A stretch of 64,000 bases of DNA from an uncultured Pelagibacteraceae bacterium (GCA_902625035.1 CACNZK010000003.1:42149-106148), one strand, 5' to 3'; numbered from the stretch's first letter, positions 28,358-38,489 are shown. Notes: generated from the sequence alone by a model not told the origin. Translations and numbers: made by a program.

Positions 28358-29521
28358 TTATATACCTAAAGACTCAATTTTTAAACGAACATAATCTCTT
28401 AAATTATATATCTCTTTAAGGTTTTTTGGGTTAATTTTCTTAAATTTTTGAAATTCTTTATAATTTGAAATTTTATAAATAAGTTTATTCAATTCTTGAA
28501 AACTAATTTTTTTTTCTAAAAATTTATATACTAAATAATCATTTATAGTTATTAGAATTGTCTCAAAAAGTGATGACTGATTTGGAATTTTATCGAGTAA
28601 TTTCACAAGTGGGAACTTTGCTTTTTCTACTTTTTTTAATTGAAGATTATTTAAAATTTTCAAGTCTAAAGATCTAGTTTTAATACTTTTATTTTTTTCA
28701 TAGTAAATAGAGTTATAAATAGGTATTTTCATATCTGGTTCATGTATAAGGAATTTAATCAAACCATTTTTAAATTTAACTATTGCATGGACATAAGATT
28801 TTGGGTGTATCAAAATTGATATTTTTTCGTAACTACTATTAAAAATATTTTTTGCCTCAATAACTTCAAAAACTTTGTTCATGAGGGTTGCTGAGTCTAT
28901 TGTGATTTTTTTTCCCATACGCCAATTAGGATGTTTAAGAGCATCTTTTAATTTTATCTTTTTAAATTTTTTTTTAGGTAAATTTCTAAAAGGACCTCCT
29001 GAAGCTGTTATATAAATTTTTTCTATGTCATTTTTATCTGTATTATCTAACAGTGAAAAAATTGAGAAATGTTCAGAATCGACAGGGATAAACTTAGTTT
29101 TATGTTTTTTCAATTCTTTGTTAATAAGTGGCCATCCGCATATAATTGCCTCCTTATTGGCTATTGCAATCAATTTTGTATGATTAATTATTTTATGTGT
29201 AGGCAATAGTCCACCAATTCCAGAAATGGCACTCATTACGTAATCAATTTTTTTTGGTAAAATTTTTTTCAAACTTTCAAAGTTTTGAAAAATATTTATT
29301 TTTCTATTTCTACAAATAATTTTTGTTTTTTTGAAACTATCTTTATCAGTTATGATTATATTTTTAACATTGAATTTATTTGCTTGACTAATTAAATCTT
29401 TATAATTGGTATTAGCAGTTAACAATTCTATCTTGAATTTTTTTCTATCATTATGAATTATATCAAGTAAAGATTTTCCAATAGAACTTGTCGAACCTAA
29501 AATAGCAACTTTTCTTTTCAT
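28358..29521 (-). CDS. dxr: 1-deoxy-D-xylulose 5-phosphate reductoisomerase
   Basis: 387 residues. NADPH-binding GSTSSIGKSLLDII at the N-terminus, IANKEAIICGWPLI, metal and substrate site VDSEHFSIFSLLD, TASGGPFRNLP, HPNWRMGKKITIDSATLMNK and VIEAKNIF...HPKSYVHAIVKF. It makes MEP, the substrate of the IspD half of IspDF (5451-6557). Single-base overlap with cdsA. Confidence 0.97.
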   Translation of the reverse strand: MKRKVAILGSTSSIGKSLLDIIHNDRKKFKIELLTANTNYKDLISQANKFNVKNIIITDKDSFKKTKIICRNRKINIFQNFESLKKILPKKIDYVMSAISGIGGLLPTHKIINHTKLIAIANKEAIICGWPLINKELKKHKTKFIPVDSEHFSIFSLLDNTDKNDIEKIYITASGGPFRNLPKKKFKKIKLKDALKHPNWRMGKKITIDSATLMNKVFEVIEAKNIFNSSYEKISILIHPKSYVHAIVKFKNGLIKFLIHEPDMKIPIYNSIYYEKNKSIKTRSLDLKILNNLQLKKVEKAKFPLVKLLDKIPNQSSLFETILITINDYLVYKFLEKKISFQELNKLIYKISNYKEFQKFKKINPKNLKEIYNLRDYVRLKIESLGI

Positions 29522-30162
29522 TATAAAATTATTGAAATTAGATAAACAAAAGGAAAAACAAAAATCATACCATCAATTCTATCCAATAATCCTCCATGAC
29601 CAGGAAAAAGATTTCCTGTATTTTTTATGTTAGATGCTCTTTTAAAATATGAGATGATTAAATCACCTACTTGACTAACACCAGAAATTAAAAAAACTGT
29701 AATTATAAAAAATAGATTGCTTAGAAAATTTTGATTTTCTAAAAAATAATTATCGTATTTTGCGTTAAATAAGAATGCAACACCAACAGACATTAAGAGC
29801 CCTCCAACAACACCAGTGTATGTTTTGTTTGGACTTATCTTAATTAACTTTGGTCCTTTTAATATTTTTCCAAAAATGTAACCACCAATATCAGTTGCGA
29901 TACAAATTATAAAGATCATTAAAAATTCAAATAATCCTATATCTCTAATTAAATAAACAGAAAAGAAAGACAGCAATAAAAAGATTATTCCAAGAATTTT
30001 AAAGTCGTATCTTTTTGTCATTTTAAGCCATTCTAAGCAAGCTATTAAAAATAGAATTGTAATAAATAAGATAAAAAACGCTGATCCCTTGACGATAAAA
30101 AAAAGAGACAAAGGTATTATTATTATCGAACTTAATATTCTTTTTTGAAGTTCTTTTTCCAT
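29521..30162 (-). CDS. cdsA: Phosphatidate cytidylyltransferase
   Basis: 213 residues, shorter than E. coli CdsA (about 285), with 6-7 membrane helices. The C-terminal signature is present: SQVGDLIISYFKRASNIKN followed by FPGHGGLLDRIDGMIFVFP; CIATDIGGYIFGKIL and SPNKTYTGVVGG are further CdsA motifs. It makes CDP-diacylglycerol from phosphatidate and CTP; PgpA (6550-7053) acts later on the same branch. One-base overlaps with uppS and dxr suggest tight coupling. Confidence 0.95.
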   Translation of the reverse strand: MEKELQKRILSSIIIIPLSLFFIVKGSAFFILFITILFLIACLEWLKMTKRYDFKILGIIFLLLSFFSVYLIRDIGLFEFLMIFIICIATDIGGYIFGKILKGPKLIKISPNKTYTGVVGGLLMSVGVAFLFNAKYDNYFLENQNFLSNLFFIITVFLISGVSQVGDLIISYFKRASNIKNTGNLFPGHGGLLDRIDGMIFVFPFVYLISIIL

Positions 30163-30836
30163 TAAATATTTCCAAAATTTCTTTTGATGTTCTTATATTT
30201 CTTAATTATTTTATTATAGTCTTTTTCATTAAAATCAGGCCATAATTTTTTTTCAAAAAATATCTCTGAATAAGCTAGTTGCCATAACAAAAAATTACTC
30301 AATCTCTTTGTGTCCCCTGTTCTAATTAATAAGTCAGGATCTGGAGTATCATTTGATTGCAGGTATTTTTTTAAATTTTTTTCGTTAATAGTTTCGTTAC
30401 GTTTTTTTAATTCTTTAAATGCATTTATTAGTTCTGCTTTAGACCCATAGTTTAAAGCCAAATTTATTTGTAGTCTTTTGTTCTTGGATGTTTTTTTCTC
30501 AGAAACCCTCAGGAGATAATTTAATTCAGGTGAAAAATCTTTTTTACCAATAATCTTAAGCTTTATATTTTGTTTATTTAAATCTTCGATTTTATCTTTA
30601 AGAAAATTTTCTAATAAATTAAATAAAAATTTAATTTCTTTTTTTGGCCTTTTCCAATTCTCTGTAGAAAAAGCATATAATGTAAGAAATTTGATATTAC
30701 TCTTTATTGTTTCTTTTATTATTTTTTCAACTGTATTTAAGCCTGCTCTATGACCAGCATTTCGCGATTTTTTCTTTTTTAACCCCCACCTTCCATTACC
30801 ATCCATGATAATGGCCACATGTTTTAATGGGTTCAT
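30162..30836 (-). CDS. uppS: Undecaprenyl diphosphate synthase (cis-prenyltransferase)
   Basis: 224 residues. HVAIIMDGNGRWGLKKK with the catalytic Asp and Walker-like pyrophosphate site, GHRAGLNTVEKII, LYAFSTENWKRPKKEI, and the C-terminal PDPDLLIRTGDTKRLSNFLL and QLAYSEIFF are complete. It builds the C55 carrier lipid for peptidoglycan and O-antigen. 4-nt overlap with frr, 1-nt overlap with cdsA. Confidence 0.97.
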   Translation of the reverse strand: MNPLKHVAIIMDGNGRWGLKKKKSRNAGHRAGLNTVEKIIKETIKSNIKFLTLYAFSTENWKRPKKEIKFLFNLLENFLKDKIEDLNKQNIKLKIIGKKDFSPELNYLLRVSEKKTSKNKRLQINLALNYGSKAELINAFKELKKRNETINEKNLKKYLQSNDTPDPDLLIRTGDTKRLSNFLLWQLAYSEIFFEKKLWPDFNEKDYNKIIKKYKNIKRNFGNI

Positions 30837-31384
30837 ATTGTCATTATTTCTTTTTCTTTGATTGAAACTTTTTCATCAACAGTTGAAATGTGTTTATCAG
30901 TTATATTTTGAACATTTTTCTCGTATGACTTTTCCTCATCTTCACCGATATCTTTAGATTTTAAAAGTTTTTTTAATTCTTCATTTGCATCTCTTCTTAT
31001 ATTTCGAATTGAGATTTTACACTTTTCTCCCATTGCTTTTATTAATTTTTTTAGTTCAGTTCTTCTCTCCTCATTTAATTCTGGTATTGGCAATCTAATT
31101 AGTTGACCATCTATCTGTGGATTTAATCCTAACTCTGATTTTTTTATAGCTGCATCTACTAAAGGGACATTGTTTTGATCCCACACCTGAATATTGATCA
31201 TTCTAGGTTCGGGTGTTGTTATGCTACCAATTTGATTAATAGGCATTTGTTGACCATAAACATCTACTTTAACTAAATCTAACATTGCAGCATTGGCTCG
31301 TCCGGTCCTTAAAGATGATAATTCTTTCGAGAATACCTCAATAGCTTTATCCATTTTTAAGCTATGTGATTTTTCATCAAACAT
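30833..31384 (-). CDS. frr: Ribosome recycling factor
   Basis: 183 residues, standard length. ELSSLRTGRANAAMLDLVKVDVYGQQMPINQIG and PRMINIQVWDQNNVPLVDAAI appear in order (only parts quoted as motifs), with PELNEERRTELKKLIK and the C-terminal helix of the three-helix bundle. It separates ribosomal subunits after termination. It follows tsf with no gap; pyrH, normally between the two, is missing. Confidence 0.97.
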   Translation of the reverse strand: MFDEKSHSLKMDKAIEVFSKELSSLRTGRANAAMLDLVKVDVYGQQMPINQIGSITTPEPRMINIQVWDQNNVPLVDAAIKKSELGLNPQIDGQLIRLPIPELNEERRTELKKLIKAMGEKCKISIRNIRRDANEELKKLLKSKDIGEDEEKSYEKNVQNITDKHISTVDEKVSIKEKEIMTI

Positions 31385-32236
31385 TTATTCACCTATTTTT
31401 ATTCTGCTGAATTCCTTAATTTTTAAATCATTTACAGCAAGTTCTTTTAAAACATCTTGAACTTTCTTTTTAGGTTCCATTACCCAAGCTTGCGTCATAA
31501 GAGCATTTTCCTCTTTAAATTTATTCATTTTTCCTAAACTAATCTTTTTAGCTATATCTTCTGGTTTACCAGAATTTTTTAGTTCTTCTGTTATTAGTTC
31601 ATGCTCTTTATCAATAACTGCTTTGTCAATTAGTCTGGACTCTAAAGCCAAAGGATTTGAAGCTGCAATGTGCATTGATAATTGTTTACCGAATGTTTTT
31701 ACAATATCGGAATTTTCTTTTGTTTCCAACGAGACAATTACAGCAAGTTTTGCTAAGTTATCCTTAACCACTGTATGTAAGTATTGATAATTAGTTGAAG
31801 AAGAGTTTGAGATGGTTTTTGTTTGTCCAATTGTTATTTTTTCCCCAATCTTAGCAATTAATGCTACCAAATTATCCTCGACTGAGGAGCCATTTTTCAT
31901 TTTAGATTTTTTTAAATTATCAATATTAGAATCATTTTGATTATTTAATTCACTTAACTCTTTTACAAAATTTATAAAATCGTTATTTTTTGCAACAAAG
32001 TCTGTCTCACAATTTACCTCGATTATTGAAGTCTTTTTTTCATCTCCACTGATAGCAACTACACCTTCTTTTGCTTCTCTCGACATTTTTTTTGATGCCT
32101 TTGAAATTCCTTTAACTCTTAAAATTTCTACTGCTTTATCTAGGTCACCGTTAGCCTCTTTTATAGCAAGGTTGCAATCTTTGAAACCAGCTCCTGTGGC
32201 AGTTCTTAACTTTTTTACTTTTTCAATATCGCTCAT
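31385..32236 (-). CDS. tsf: Translation elongation factor Ts
   Basis: 283 residues. The N-terminal UBA-like domain has [19 protein letters not shown] with the conserved TGAG, then [18 protein letters not shown]. The core has [13 protein letters not shown], the EF-Tu contact motif, and [11 protein letters not shown]. It exchanges GDP for GTP on EF-Tu. 1-nt gap after rpsB, 0 nt to frr. Confidence 0.97.
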   Translation of the reverse strand: MSDIEKVKKLRTATGAGFKDCNLAIKEANGDLDKAVEILRVKGISKASKKMSREAKEGVVAISGDEKKTSIIEVNCETDFVAKNNDFINFVKELSELNNQNDSNIDNLKKSKMKNGSSVEDNLVALIAKIGEKITIGQTKTISNSSSTNYQYLHTVVKDNLAKLAVIVSLETKENSDIVKTFGKQLSMHIAASNPLALESRLIDKAVIDKEHELITEELKNSGKPEDIAKKISLGKMNKFKEENALMTQAWVMEPKKKVQDVLKELAVNDLKIKEFSRIKIGE

Positions 32237-32237
32237 A

Positions 32238-33047
32238 TTAATTTATCGTCTCTTTATTTTTTTCACTAAATTTTTCCTCTAATTTTTCTCTATCTTTTTC
32301 TTGAATAGTCTTGGATGATTTAGTTTCTTTTTTTACGCTGTCTTTTTTTTCAGCTACAGGAATTGAACTTTTTGCAGATTCAATTGTTTCTTTAATTAAA
32401 TTACAATACAAATCTATCGCTCTCCTAGCATCATCATTTCCAGGTATTGGATAATCTATGCCATCGGGATTTGAATTACTGTCTAATATTGCTACAATAG
32501 GAATTCCCAATTTTACTGATTCTTGTATTGCAAGAGATTCGTAGTTTGTATCGATAATAAATACTAAGTCTGGAACTTTTTTCATCTCAGATATACCACC
32601 TAATGATCTTTGTAATTTATCTTTTTTTACACTCATTTTTAAAAGCTCTTTTTTGGTAAAACCTCTATTTTCGGAAACTAAATTTAATTCTAATTGTTTT
32701 AATTTTTTAATTGAATTCGATATAGTTCCCCAATTAGTTAACATTCCTCCTAACCATCTATAATTTACAAAATATTGATCAGTTTCTTTAGCAACTTCTG
32801 CTATCGCTTCTGATGCTTGTTTTTTTGTTGAGACAAATAATATTTTTCCATTATTAGATATAACTTCATGGACTTTTTCTAATGCTATTTTAGTAAGTTC
32901 TAAGGTTTGAGTTAAATCAATAATATGAATGGAGTCTCTTTTGCCAAAAATATATTTTTTCATTTTTGGATTCCATCTAAGTGTTTTGTGTCCCAAATGA
33001 ACACCTGCTTCTAATAGTTGTTGGATTGTAACGTTAGGTATTTTCAT
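32238..33047 (-). CDS. rpsB: 30S ribosomal protein S2
   Basis: 269 residues. [25 protein letters not shown] at the N-terminus, [35 protein letters not shown] and [25 protein letters not shown] are classic S2 motifs. A Lys/Glu-rich C-terminal extension (about 230-269) looks disordered. First gene of the 13-gene run to lpxB, preceded by a leader with a predicted pseudoknot that would place translation under RNA-structure control, probably by S2 itself. Confidence 0.98.
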   Translation of the reverse strand: MKIPNVTIQQLLEAGVHLGHKTLRWNPKMKKYIFGKRDSIHIIDLTQTLELTKIALEKVHEVISNNGKILFVSTKKQASEAIAEVAKETDQYFVNYRWLGGMLTNWGTISNSIKKLKQLELNLVSENRGFTKKELLKMSVKKDKLQRSLGGISEMKKVPDLVFIIDTNYESLAIQESVKLGIPIVAILDSNSNPDGIDYPIPGNDDARRAIDLYCNLIKETIESAKSSIPVAEKKDSVKKETKSSKTIQEKDREKLEEKFSEKNKETIN

Positions 33048-33135
33048 ATTTATTCCCGGTTAAGCCACCACAGTAATTTCCAATTAAGGACCGGAGGTAT
33101 AAAACCAATAACTGTGTGCGTTTTTGTTAATTTTA
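33048..33135 (-). promoter_or_regulatory. Structured 5' leader of rpsB with predicted pseudoknot, plus -10 box
   Basis: The 130-nt gap between dnaE and rpsB is the only sizeable gap between lpxB and nuoA and is locally GC-richer than its surroundings. On the minus strand, CACACAGU (33111-33118) pairs with ACUGUGgUG (33066-33074, one bulged G). CCGGU in the enclosed loop (33090-33094) pairs with ACCGG (33056-33060) downstream of that helix, forming a pseudoknot whose last strand ends 8 nt before the ATG. The loop also holds ACCUCC, an anti-Shine-Dalgarno-like hexamer (33093-33098). A TAAAAT at 33130-33135 would start RNA just before the leader. A cis-regulatory RNA upstream of S2 genes has been reported for Pelagibacter; this looks like that class. 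Confidence 0.72.
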
Positions 33136-33177
33136 ATGACTATTTACAAAGATTTTTTTTATTTAACAAGCCTAAAA

Positions 33178-36100
33178 TTATCGAATAATAGCAGAAATCT
33201 CTTTGTTTCTAATTATATTCAACGTTTTTCTATCAATATTTCTCTTATTTTTAAGAATAAAATCTAATTTATTATTTTGGTCTAATAATTTAATTCTTAC
33301 GACTGTATTTCCATCGTTAGGAATAATTTTTGAAATTTCTTTCAATTCATCTATCGATTTTAAGTTGAAATGCACTTCCTCAATTGGCTTATTTATCAAT
33401 TCTGAAAGCGAGGCTATTTTCTGAACATTTGTTCTCTTAAAACGATTTTCTTCATCTGAAACAGATTTCGTCAAAGTTAGTATCATTGATGATCCTTCTT
33501 TCAATATATCACGATTTTTTTCTAAAACCTCAGAAAAAATAAACAATTCAAAAACACTTGTTAGATCAGTTAATTTTAAAACGGCATAAGGATTTCCTTT
33601 GGCAGTTTTTCTTTCTTGTATCTTTAATAAGGTTGCAGCAATATTTGAATTAATTATTTCATTATCATTATTAAAACTTAAGTAATCTTTTATATTATAG
33701 TCTGCAAATATTTCTTTAAATTGATTTAAGGGATGATCAGATATAAAAAAGCCAACTGACTCAAATTCTTTGGACAATCTTTCTTCAAACTTCCAATCAT
33801 CAATTTTCATTATCACTTCATTATCTTGGATATTATTTTCACCAAATAAATCAATCTGATTAGCAGATTTATTTTCATAAATATTTTTAGATTTTGTAAT
33901 AAAGTTTGGTATTGAATTGAATAACGAGTGTCTATTCAAATTTATGCTATCAAAAGCACCTGCTTTAACTAAACCTTCTAATTGTAACTTATTTATATCT
34001 TTTGGATTTACTCTATTTAAAAAATCATTTATTGAGCTAAATTTTCCATTTTTCAATCTTTCCTCAACAATATGTGAGACTGCTTCATATCCTACAGCTT
34101 TGATTGCTCCCAATGCATAAAAGAATTTTTCTCCATCTGTTCTAAAATCAGCATAACATTCATTAATATCTGGTCTTACTATCTTTATATTTAATCTTTT
34201 TAATTCCTCATAAAACTCATTTAATTTATTTTGATTAGAAATATCCATTGTCATTGATGCAGCAATAAATTCTTTTGGATAATATGTTTTTAAATAAGCG
34301 GTTTGATATGAAATAATTGCATATGCAGCTGCATGACTTTTATTAAAACCATATTCTGCAAAAGGTTCTATCTTTAAAAAAATCCCTGCTGCAACATCTT
34401 TACTAATTCCATTATTTACAGCACCAGAAATAAAACTTTGTTTTTGTTTTTCTAATTCTGCCCTTTTCTTTTTACCCATTGCTCTTCTTAAAATATCTGC
34501 TTGACCAGCTGTGAAGCCAGAAAGTTTTTGTGCAATTTGCATAACTTGTTCTTGATAAATTATTACCCCATAGGTAGGTTTTAGAATATCTTCAAGTAAA
34601 GGATGTAAATAGTCGGGTGTTTTTTTTCCATGTTTGCAATCATTATAAATTGGTATATTACTCATAGGACCTGGTCTATAAAGTGCTACCAACGCAATAA
34701 TATCTTCTAAGTGATTTGGTTTCATTTGCATTAATGCTTCGCGCATTCCAGCACTCTCAATTTGAAATAAACCAACAGTTTTTCCAGATGACAATAAATC
34801 AAAAACTTTTTGATCTTCAAAATTTATATTTTCTATATTAAATTTTTTATCTTTTTTTCTTATTAGTTTTTGAGTGTTATTTATAACTGTTAAAGTCTTT
34901 AGTCCCAAAAAATCAAACTTGATTAATCCAGCATTTTCAGCTGAGTACATGTCAAATTGTGTTGAAGGTAATAATAAGTCAGATGTTGCATCCTTATATA
35001 ATGGGATTGTCTCAGTTAAATCTTTATCAGCTATGACAACGCCAGCAGCATGCGTTGCAACATTTCTATTTAACCCTTCTAATTTTAATGAAAGATCTGT
35101 AAGTTTCTTTACTCTACTATCCTCATTTATAAGTTTTTGCAGTCTAGGTTCTCCAGCTATACATTCGGTTAAATTTTGTGGCCTTGATGGATCAAACGGT
35201 ATCATTTTTGATATACTGTCAACAAATCCATAACCCAATCCTAAAACACGTCCAACATCTCTTATAACCATTCTAGCTTTTAATTTTCCAAATGTGATTA
35301 TATGAGCTACACTATTTTCATATTTTTTTGTTAAATATTCAAAAACTAAATCTCTTTTTTCTTCGCAAAAATCTATATCAAAATCTGGCATTGAGATTCT
35401 ATCTGGATTTAAAAATCTCTCAAAAATTAAGTTAAATTTTATTGGATCAACATCAGTTATTGAAAGACACCAAGCAACCAGAGAACCAGCACCAGATCCT
35501 CTACCAGGTCCAACTGGTATATCATTTTCTTTTGCCCATTTTATATAATCAGATACAATTAAAAAATAACTTGCATAATTCATTTTAATTATGATTTCTA
35601 ATTCATGATCTAATCTATCTTTGTATTTTAAATAATTCTTGTCAGATAAAAAATCTTTATCATTTAAGTTAAATAAATTTATAAATTTTTTATTCAGACC
35701 ATCTAATGAGTTTTTCTTTAAAATTTCATCAGCGCTAATACCTTTGTCAGAAGTGATATTGGGTAATATAGGTTTAGAAGATAAGGGTCTAAAATTACAT
35801 CGAAACGGAAAATTATAATTATTTTCTAGTGCCTCCGGTAAATCGGCAAATAAATCGACCATTTCTGAACTACTTTTAAGGTAATGATTATTACTAAATC
35901 TAACTCTATTTTTTTCGTTAATATAGGTTTTATTTTTTATACAAATCAATGCATCATGCGCTTCATGCATATCTTTATCGATATAGAACACTTCATTAGT
36001 TGCAATTATAGGAATATCTAATTTTTTTGAACTGATTAAATTAAATTTTTCAAACTCTTTTTCATTTTGGTCACCATGACGTTGTATTTCAATATAAAAT

Positions 36101-36594
36101 CTATCTCCATAATTAGATTTCAGTTTTGAAAAAATTTCACTAATTTCCGAAAATTTACCTTTATTAAATAACTGTCCAAATAAGCCATTAATTGTTCCAG
36201 AGAATACTGCTACACCCTCATTGTTATTTAATAATGCATCTAAGTCTAGATGAGGGTCAGAAAGCTCATCATTTTTTAGGAATGACAATGATGATAACTT
36301 TATTATTGTTTTGTATCCGTTCTCATTTAAAGCGAATAAAGGTATTAGACCAGTTGTATCATTAAATTTAAAATTGATTTGTGTTCCAATTATTGGTTGA
36401 GACCCAGATTTAGATAATTTTTCAGCAAACTCTAATGCACCACATAAATTAGAGGTATCACATAAACCCACTGCTTTTAACTTACTGTCTTTTGTAATAT
36501 CTTTTAAATCATCTATCTTTATAGCTCCCTCACATATAGAAAATTGAGAGTGAATTTTTAGATGATTGAAATTTGAGGAATTAGACTCTTGCAT
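33178..36594 (-). CDS. dnaE: DNA polymerase III alpha subunit
   Basis: 1138 residues, DnaE1 length. The N-terminal PHP domain starts FNHLKIHSQFSICEGAIKI and continues GLCDTSNLCGALEF. The polymerase palm has GPGRGSGAGSLVAWCLSITD and the catalytic aspartates in MPDFDIDFCEEKRD. Then VATHAAGVVIADKDL, ALYRPGPMSNIPIY, GVIIYQEQVMQIAQKL and YGFNKSHAAAYAIISYQTA, followed by HhH and OB-fold regions at the C-terminus. It is the replicative polymerase catalytic subunit. Last gene of the nuoA-to-dnaE run; its start overlaps the end of lolD by 14 nt. Confidence 0.98.
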   Translation of the reverse strand: MQESNSSNFNHLKIHSQFSICEGAIKIDDLKDITKDSKLKAVGLCDTSNLCGALEFAEKLSKSGSQPIIGTQINFKFNDTTGLIPLFALNENGYKTIIKLSSLSFLKNDELSDPHLDLDALLNNNEGVAVFSGTINGLFGQLFNKGKFSEISEIFSKLKSNYGDRFYIEIQRHGDQNEKEFEKFNLISSKKLDIPIIATNEVFYIDKDMHEAHDALICIKNKTYINEKNRVRFSNNHYLKSSSEMVDLFADLPEALENNYNFPFRCNFRPLSSKPILPNITSDKGISADEILKKNSLDGLNKKFINLFNLNDKDFLSDKNYLKYKDRLDHELEIIIKMNYASYFLIVSDYIKWAKENDIPVGPGRGSGAGSLVAWCLSITDVDPIKFNLIFERFLNPDRISMPDFDIDFCEEKRDLVFEYLTKKYENSVAHIITFGKLKARMVIRDVGRVLGLGYGFVDSISKMIPFDPSRPQNLTECIAGEPRLQKLINEDSRVKKLTDLSLKLEGLNRNVATHAAGVVIADKDLTETIPLYKDATSDLLLPSTQFDMYSAENAGLIKFDFLGLKTLTVINNTQKLIRKKDKKFNIENINFEDQKVFDLLSSGKTVGLFQIESAGMREALMQMKPNHLEDIIALVALYRPGPMSNIPIYNDCKHGKKTPDYLHPLLEDILKPTYGVIIYQEQVMQIAQKLSGFTAGQADILRRAMGKKKRAELEKQKQSFISGAVNNGISKDVAAGIFLKIEPFAEYGFNKSHAAAYAIISYQTAYLKTYYPKEFIAASMTMDISNQNKLNEFYEELKRLNIKIVRPDINECYADFRTDGEKFFYALGAIKAVGYEAVSHIVEERLKNGKFSSINDFLNRVNPKDINKLQLEGLVKAGAFDSINLNRHSLFNSIPNFITKSKNIYENKSANQIDLFGENNIQDNEVIMKIDDWKFEERLSKEFESVGFFISDHPLNQFKEIFADYNIKDYLSFNNDNEIINSNIAATLLKIQERKTAKGNPYAVLKLTDLTSVFELFIFSEVLEKNRDILKEGSSMILTLTKSVSDEENRFKRTNVQKIASLSELINKPIEEVHFNLKSIDELKEISKIIPNDGNTVVRIKLLDQNNKLDFILKNKRNIDRKTLNIIRNKEISAIIR

Positions 36595-37264
36595 TAATGG
36601 TCTTTATATTACCATTAACTATTTCCAACATGCAATCTGACTTTTTAGCAAAAAATCTATTATGAGTTGCAAATATAATCATTCTGTTAGCATTTATTTG
36701 TTTTTTTAAAAGATCAAAAACATTTTTTGCTGTAACTAGATCTAAACTTCCAGTTGGTTCATCGGCTAAAATAACCTGGGGATCGTTTATTAAAGCTCTA
36801 GCTATTGATACTCTTTGTTTTTCACCTCCAGAAAGCTCAGCAGGATAATGGTAAATTCGATTTGATAAACCAACTTTTTTTAATAGTTGTTTTGATTTCA
36901 TTACAGATATATCTTTATTCTTCTCTATTGCAAGATTTGCTAAGTATACGTTTTCTAAAGCTGTGAAATCTGGAAGTAAATTATCTTGTTGGTATATAAT
37001 TCCAATTTTATTAGCTCTTAAAATGTCATTATAGTTCGAATTTTTGAAATCAATTTGTTTATTTCCATATTTCATTATACCACCTGATGGTCTATCAATT
37101 AATGATAACAAGTTTAGTAATGTTGATTTTCCTGAACCAGAAGGTCCCATTAAAGAATAAATTTTTCCAAGTTTAAAATTATAAGTAAGTTTTTTCAAAA
37201 CCCTTAAATTTTTTTGGCGAGTAAAAGATTTTGAAATATTTGAAAGTTTAATAAAATTACTCAT
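36581..37264 (-). CDS. lolD: Lipoprotein-releasing ABC transporter ATP-binding protein LolD
   Basis: 227 residues, one ABC ATPase domain: Walker A GPSGSGKSTLLNLL near residue 40, Q-loop YQQDNLLPDF, signature LSGGEKQRVSIARAL, Walker B VILADEPTGSLD and the H-loop ATHNR. The MacB/LolD subgroup is indicated by the short form and by the adjacent LolC/E-type permease (8-nt overlap). It powers release of lipoproteins from the inner membrane to LolA. Overlaps dnaE by 14 nt. Confidence 0.94.
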   Translation of the reverse strand: MSNFIKLSNISKSFTRQKNLRVLKKLTYNFKLGKIYSLMGPSGSGKSTLLNLLSLIDRPSGGIMKYGNKQIDFKNSNYNDILRANKIGIIYQQDNLLPDFTALENVYLANLAIEKNKDISVMKSKQLLKKVGLSNRIYHYPAELSGGEKQRVSIARALINDPQVILADEPTGSLDLVTAKNVFDLLKKQINANRMIIFATHNRFFAKKSDCMLEIVNGNIKTINARV

Positions 37265-38489
37265 ATTTTAATGCTTTAACTGGATCTAGTTTTGCTGCTT
37301 TCAAGGCAGGGAAAATTGAAACAATAATTGTAATAATTATTGAGCATAGTGAGATTAGTAAAATTGATGGTGGGTTTATCTCTGAAGGCATAGTGCTTAA
37401 AAAATATATTTCCTCTGGAAACAAGCTTATATTAAATAATGTACTTAAAAATTGTCTTAAATTTTCAACATAGATTGAAAAGGTTACACCAAGAATAATT
37501 CCAAAAATTGTAGCAGAGGTTCCAATTATTACCCCAACTAGAAAAAATATTTTTATAATTGATTTATTAAGTACACCGATAGATTTTAATATCGCAATAT
37601 CTTTTGTTTTATTTTTAACTAATATTGTTAAACCAGAAATTATATTAAAAGCGGCTACAATAATAATTAAAGACAATATTATAAACATTACATTTCTTTC
37701 AACTTTAAGAGCTGAAAAAAGAGCACTATTCATATCTGACCAAGAATAAACAAATTCATTTTTAAAAATTTTCTGTACTATTTCTTTTTGGTCTTCAATT
37801 TTTTGTGGATTTTTAAGGTAAATTTCTAAATTTCTATCATCTTTATCAAGATTAAAGAATTCTTCTAAAGTTGATAAATTTATAAAAGCTATATTGTTAT
37901 CAAAATCTATGAGTCCGCTCTCAAAAATTGATACGACCGTAAAAGTTTTTTGTTTAGGTATATTGCCTATTATTGTCTCAATTCCACTCGAGGACATTAT
38001 TGTAATATCATCTCCTATATCAAGATTAAGAGTAAAACTGAGCTCTTTTCCAATTGAAATGAAATTTTTACTTAAATTATTTCTATTACCTAAAAAATTT
38101 TTATTTTTTACTAATTCTAGTTTGGAGAAATCGTCATTTGCATAGCCCCTTAGCACTATTCCTTTTGAGGTATCACTTTTAATCATTATAGCCTCACCTG
38201 AATTGCTTAAAATCAATTCATTAGAAATAAGTTTTAGATTATTTTGTTTTAATTTTTCAATTTTGATTATATTTTCATATGGTTTGACAGTTATATGGGC
38301 ATTGAAACCAACTATCTTATTAATTAGTTCTGTCCGAAAACCATTCATCACTGACATGACAATTATTAAAACAGCTACACCAAGACTGATACCTATAAAA
38401 GAAAAAATTGAAATAACATTCAGAAAGCCATCTTTTTTTCTAGCTTTCAAAAATCTGAAGGTAATTTCTTTTTCTAAAGTAGAAATCAA
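37257..38489 (-). CDS. lolC: Lipoprotein-releasing system membrane protein LolC/LolE
   Basis: 410 residues with four membrane helices: one near residue 25-50 (IGISLGVAVLIIVMSVMNGFR, the family hallmark begins here), a large periplasmic domain (about 50-260), and three C-terminal helices of the FtsX/MacB type with KNKTKDIAILKSIGVLNKSI and PALKAAKLDPVKALKYE. The start is TTG overlapping the proS stop (TTGA); no ATG lies between it and the first helix. Only one LolC/E-type protein is present here, so the transporter may be a homodimer with LolD, as in many alphaproteobacteria. Confidence 0.92.
   Translation of the reverse strand: MISTLEKEITFRFLKARKKDGFLNVISIFSFIGISLGVAVLIIVMSVMNGFRTELINKIVGFNAHITVKPYENIIKIEKLKQNNLKLISNELILSNSGEAIMIKSDTSKGIVLRGYANDDFSKLELVKNKNFLGNRNNLSKNFISIGKELSFTLNLDIGDDITIMSSSGIETIIGNIPKQKTFTVVSIFESGLIDFDNNIAFINLSTLEEFFNLDKDDRNLEIYLKNPQKIEDQKEIVQKIFKNEFVYSWSDMNSALFSALKVERNVMFIILSLIIIVAAFNIISGLTILVKNKTKDIAILKSIGVLNKSIIKIFFLVGVIIGTSATIFGIILGVTFSIYVENLRQFLSTLFNISLFPEEIYFLSTMPSEINPPSILLISLCSIIITIIVSIFPALKAAKLDPVKALKYE

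Noticed and set aside
33093..33098. GGAGGT on the plus strand as a strong ribosome binding site
   Set aside because: No plus-strand ORF follows; the minus-strand ACCUCC belongs to the rpsB leader.
34874..35233. 119-codon plus-strand ORF inside dnaE
   Set aside because: Antisense to the conserved polymerase core of dnaE; no family resemblance.
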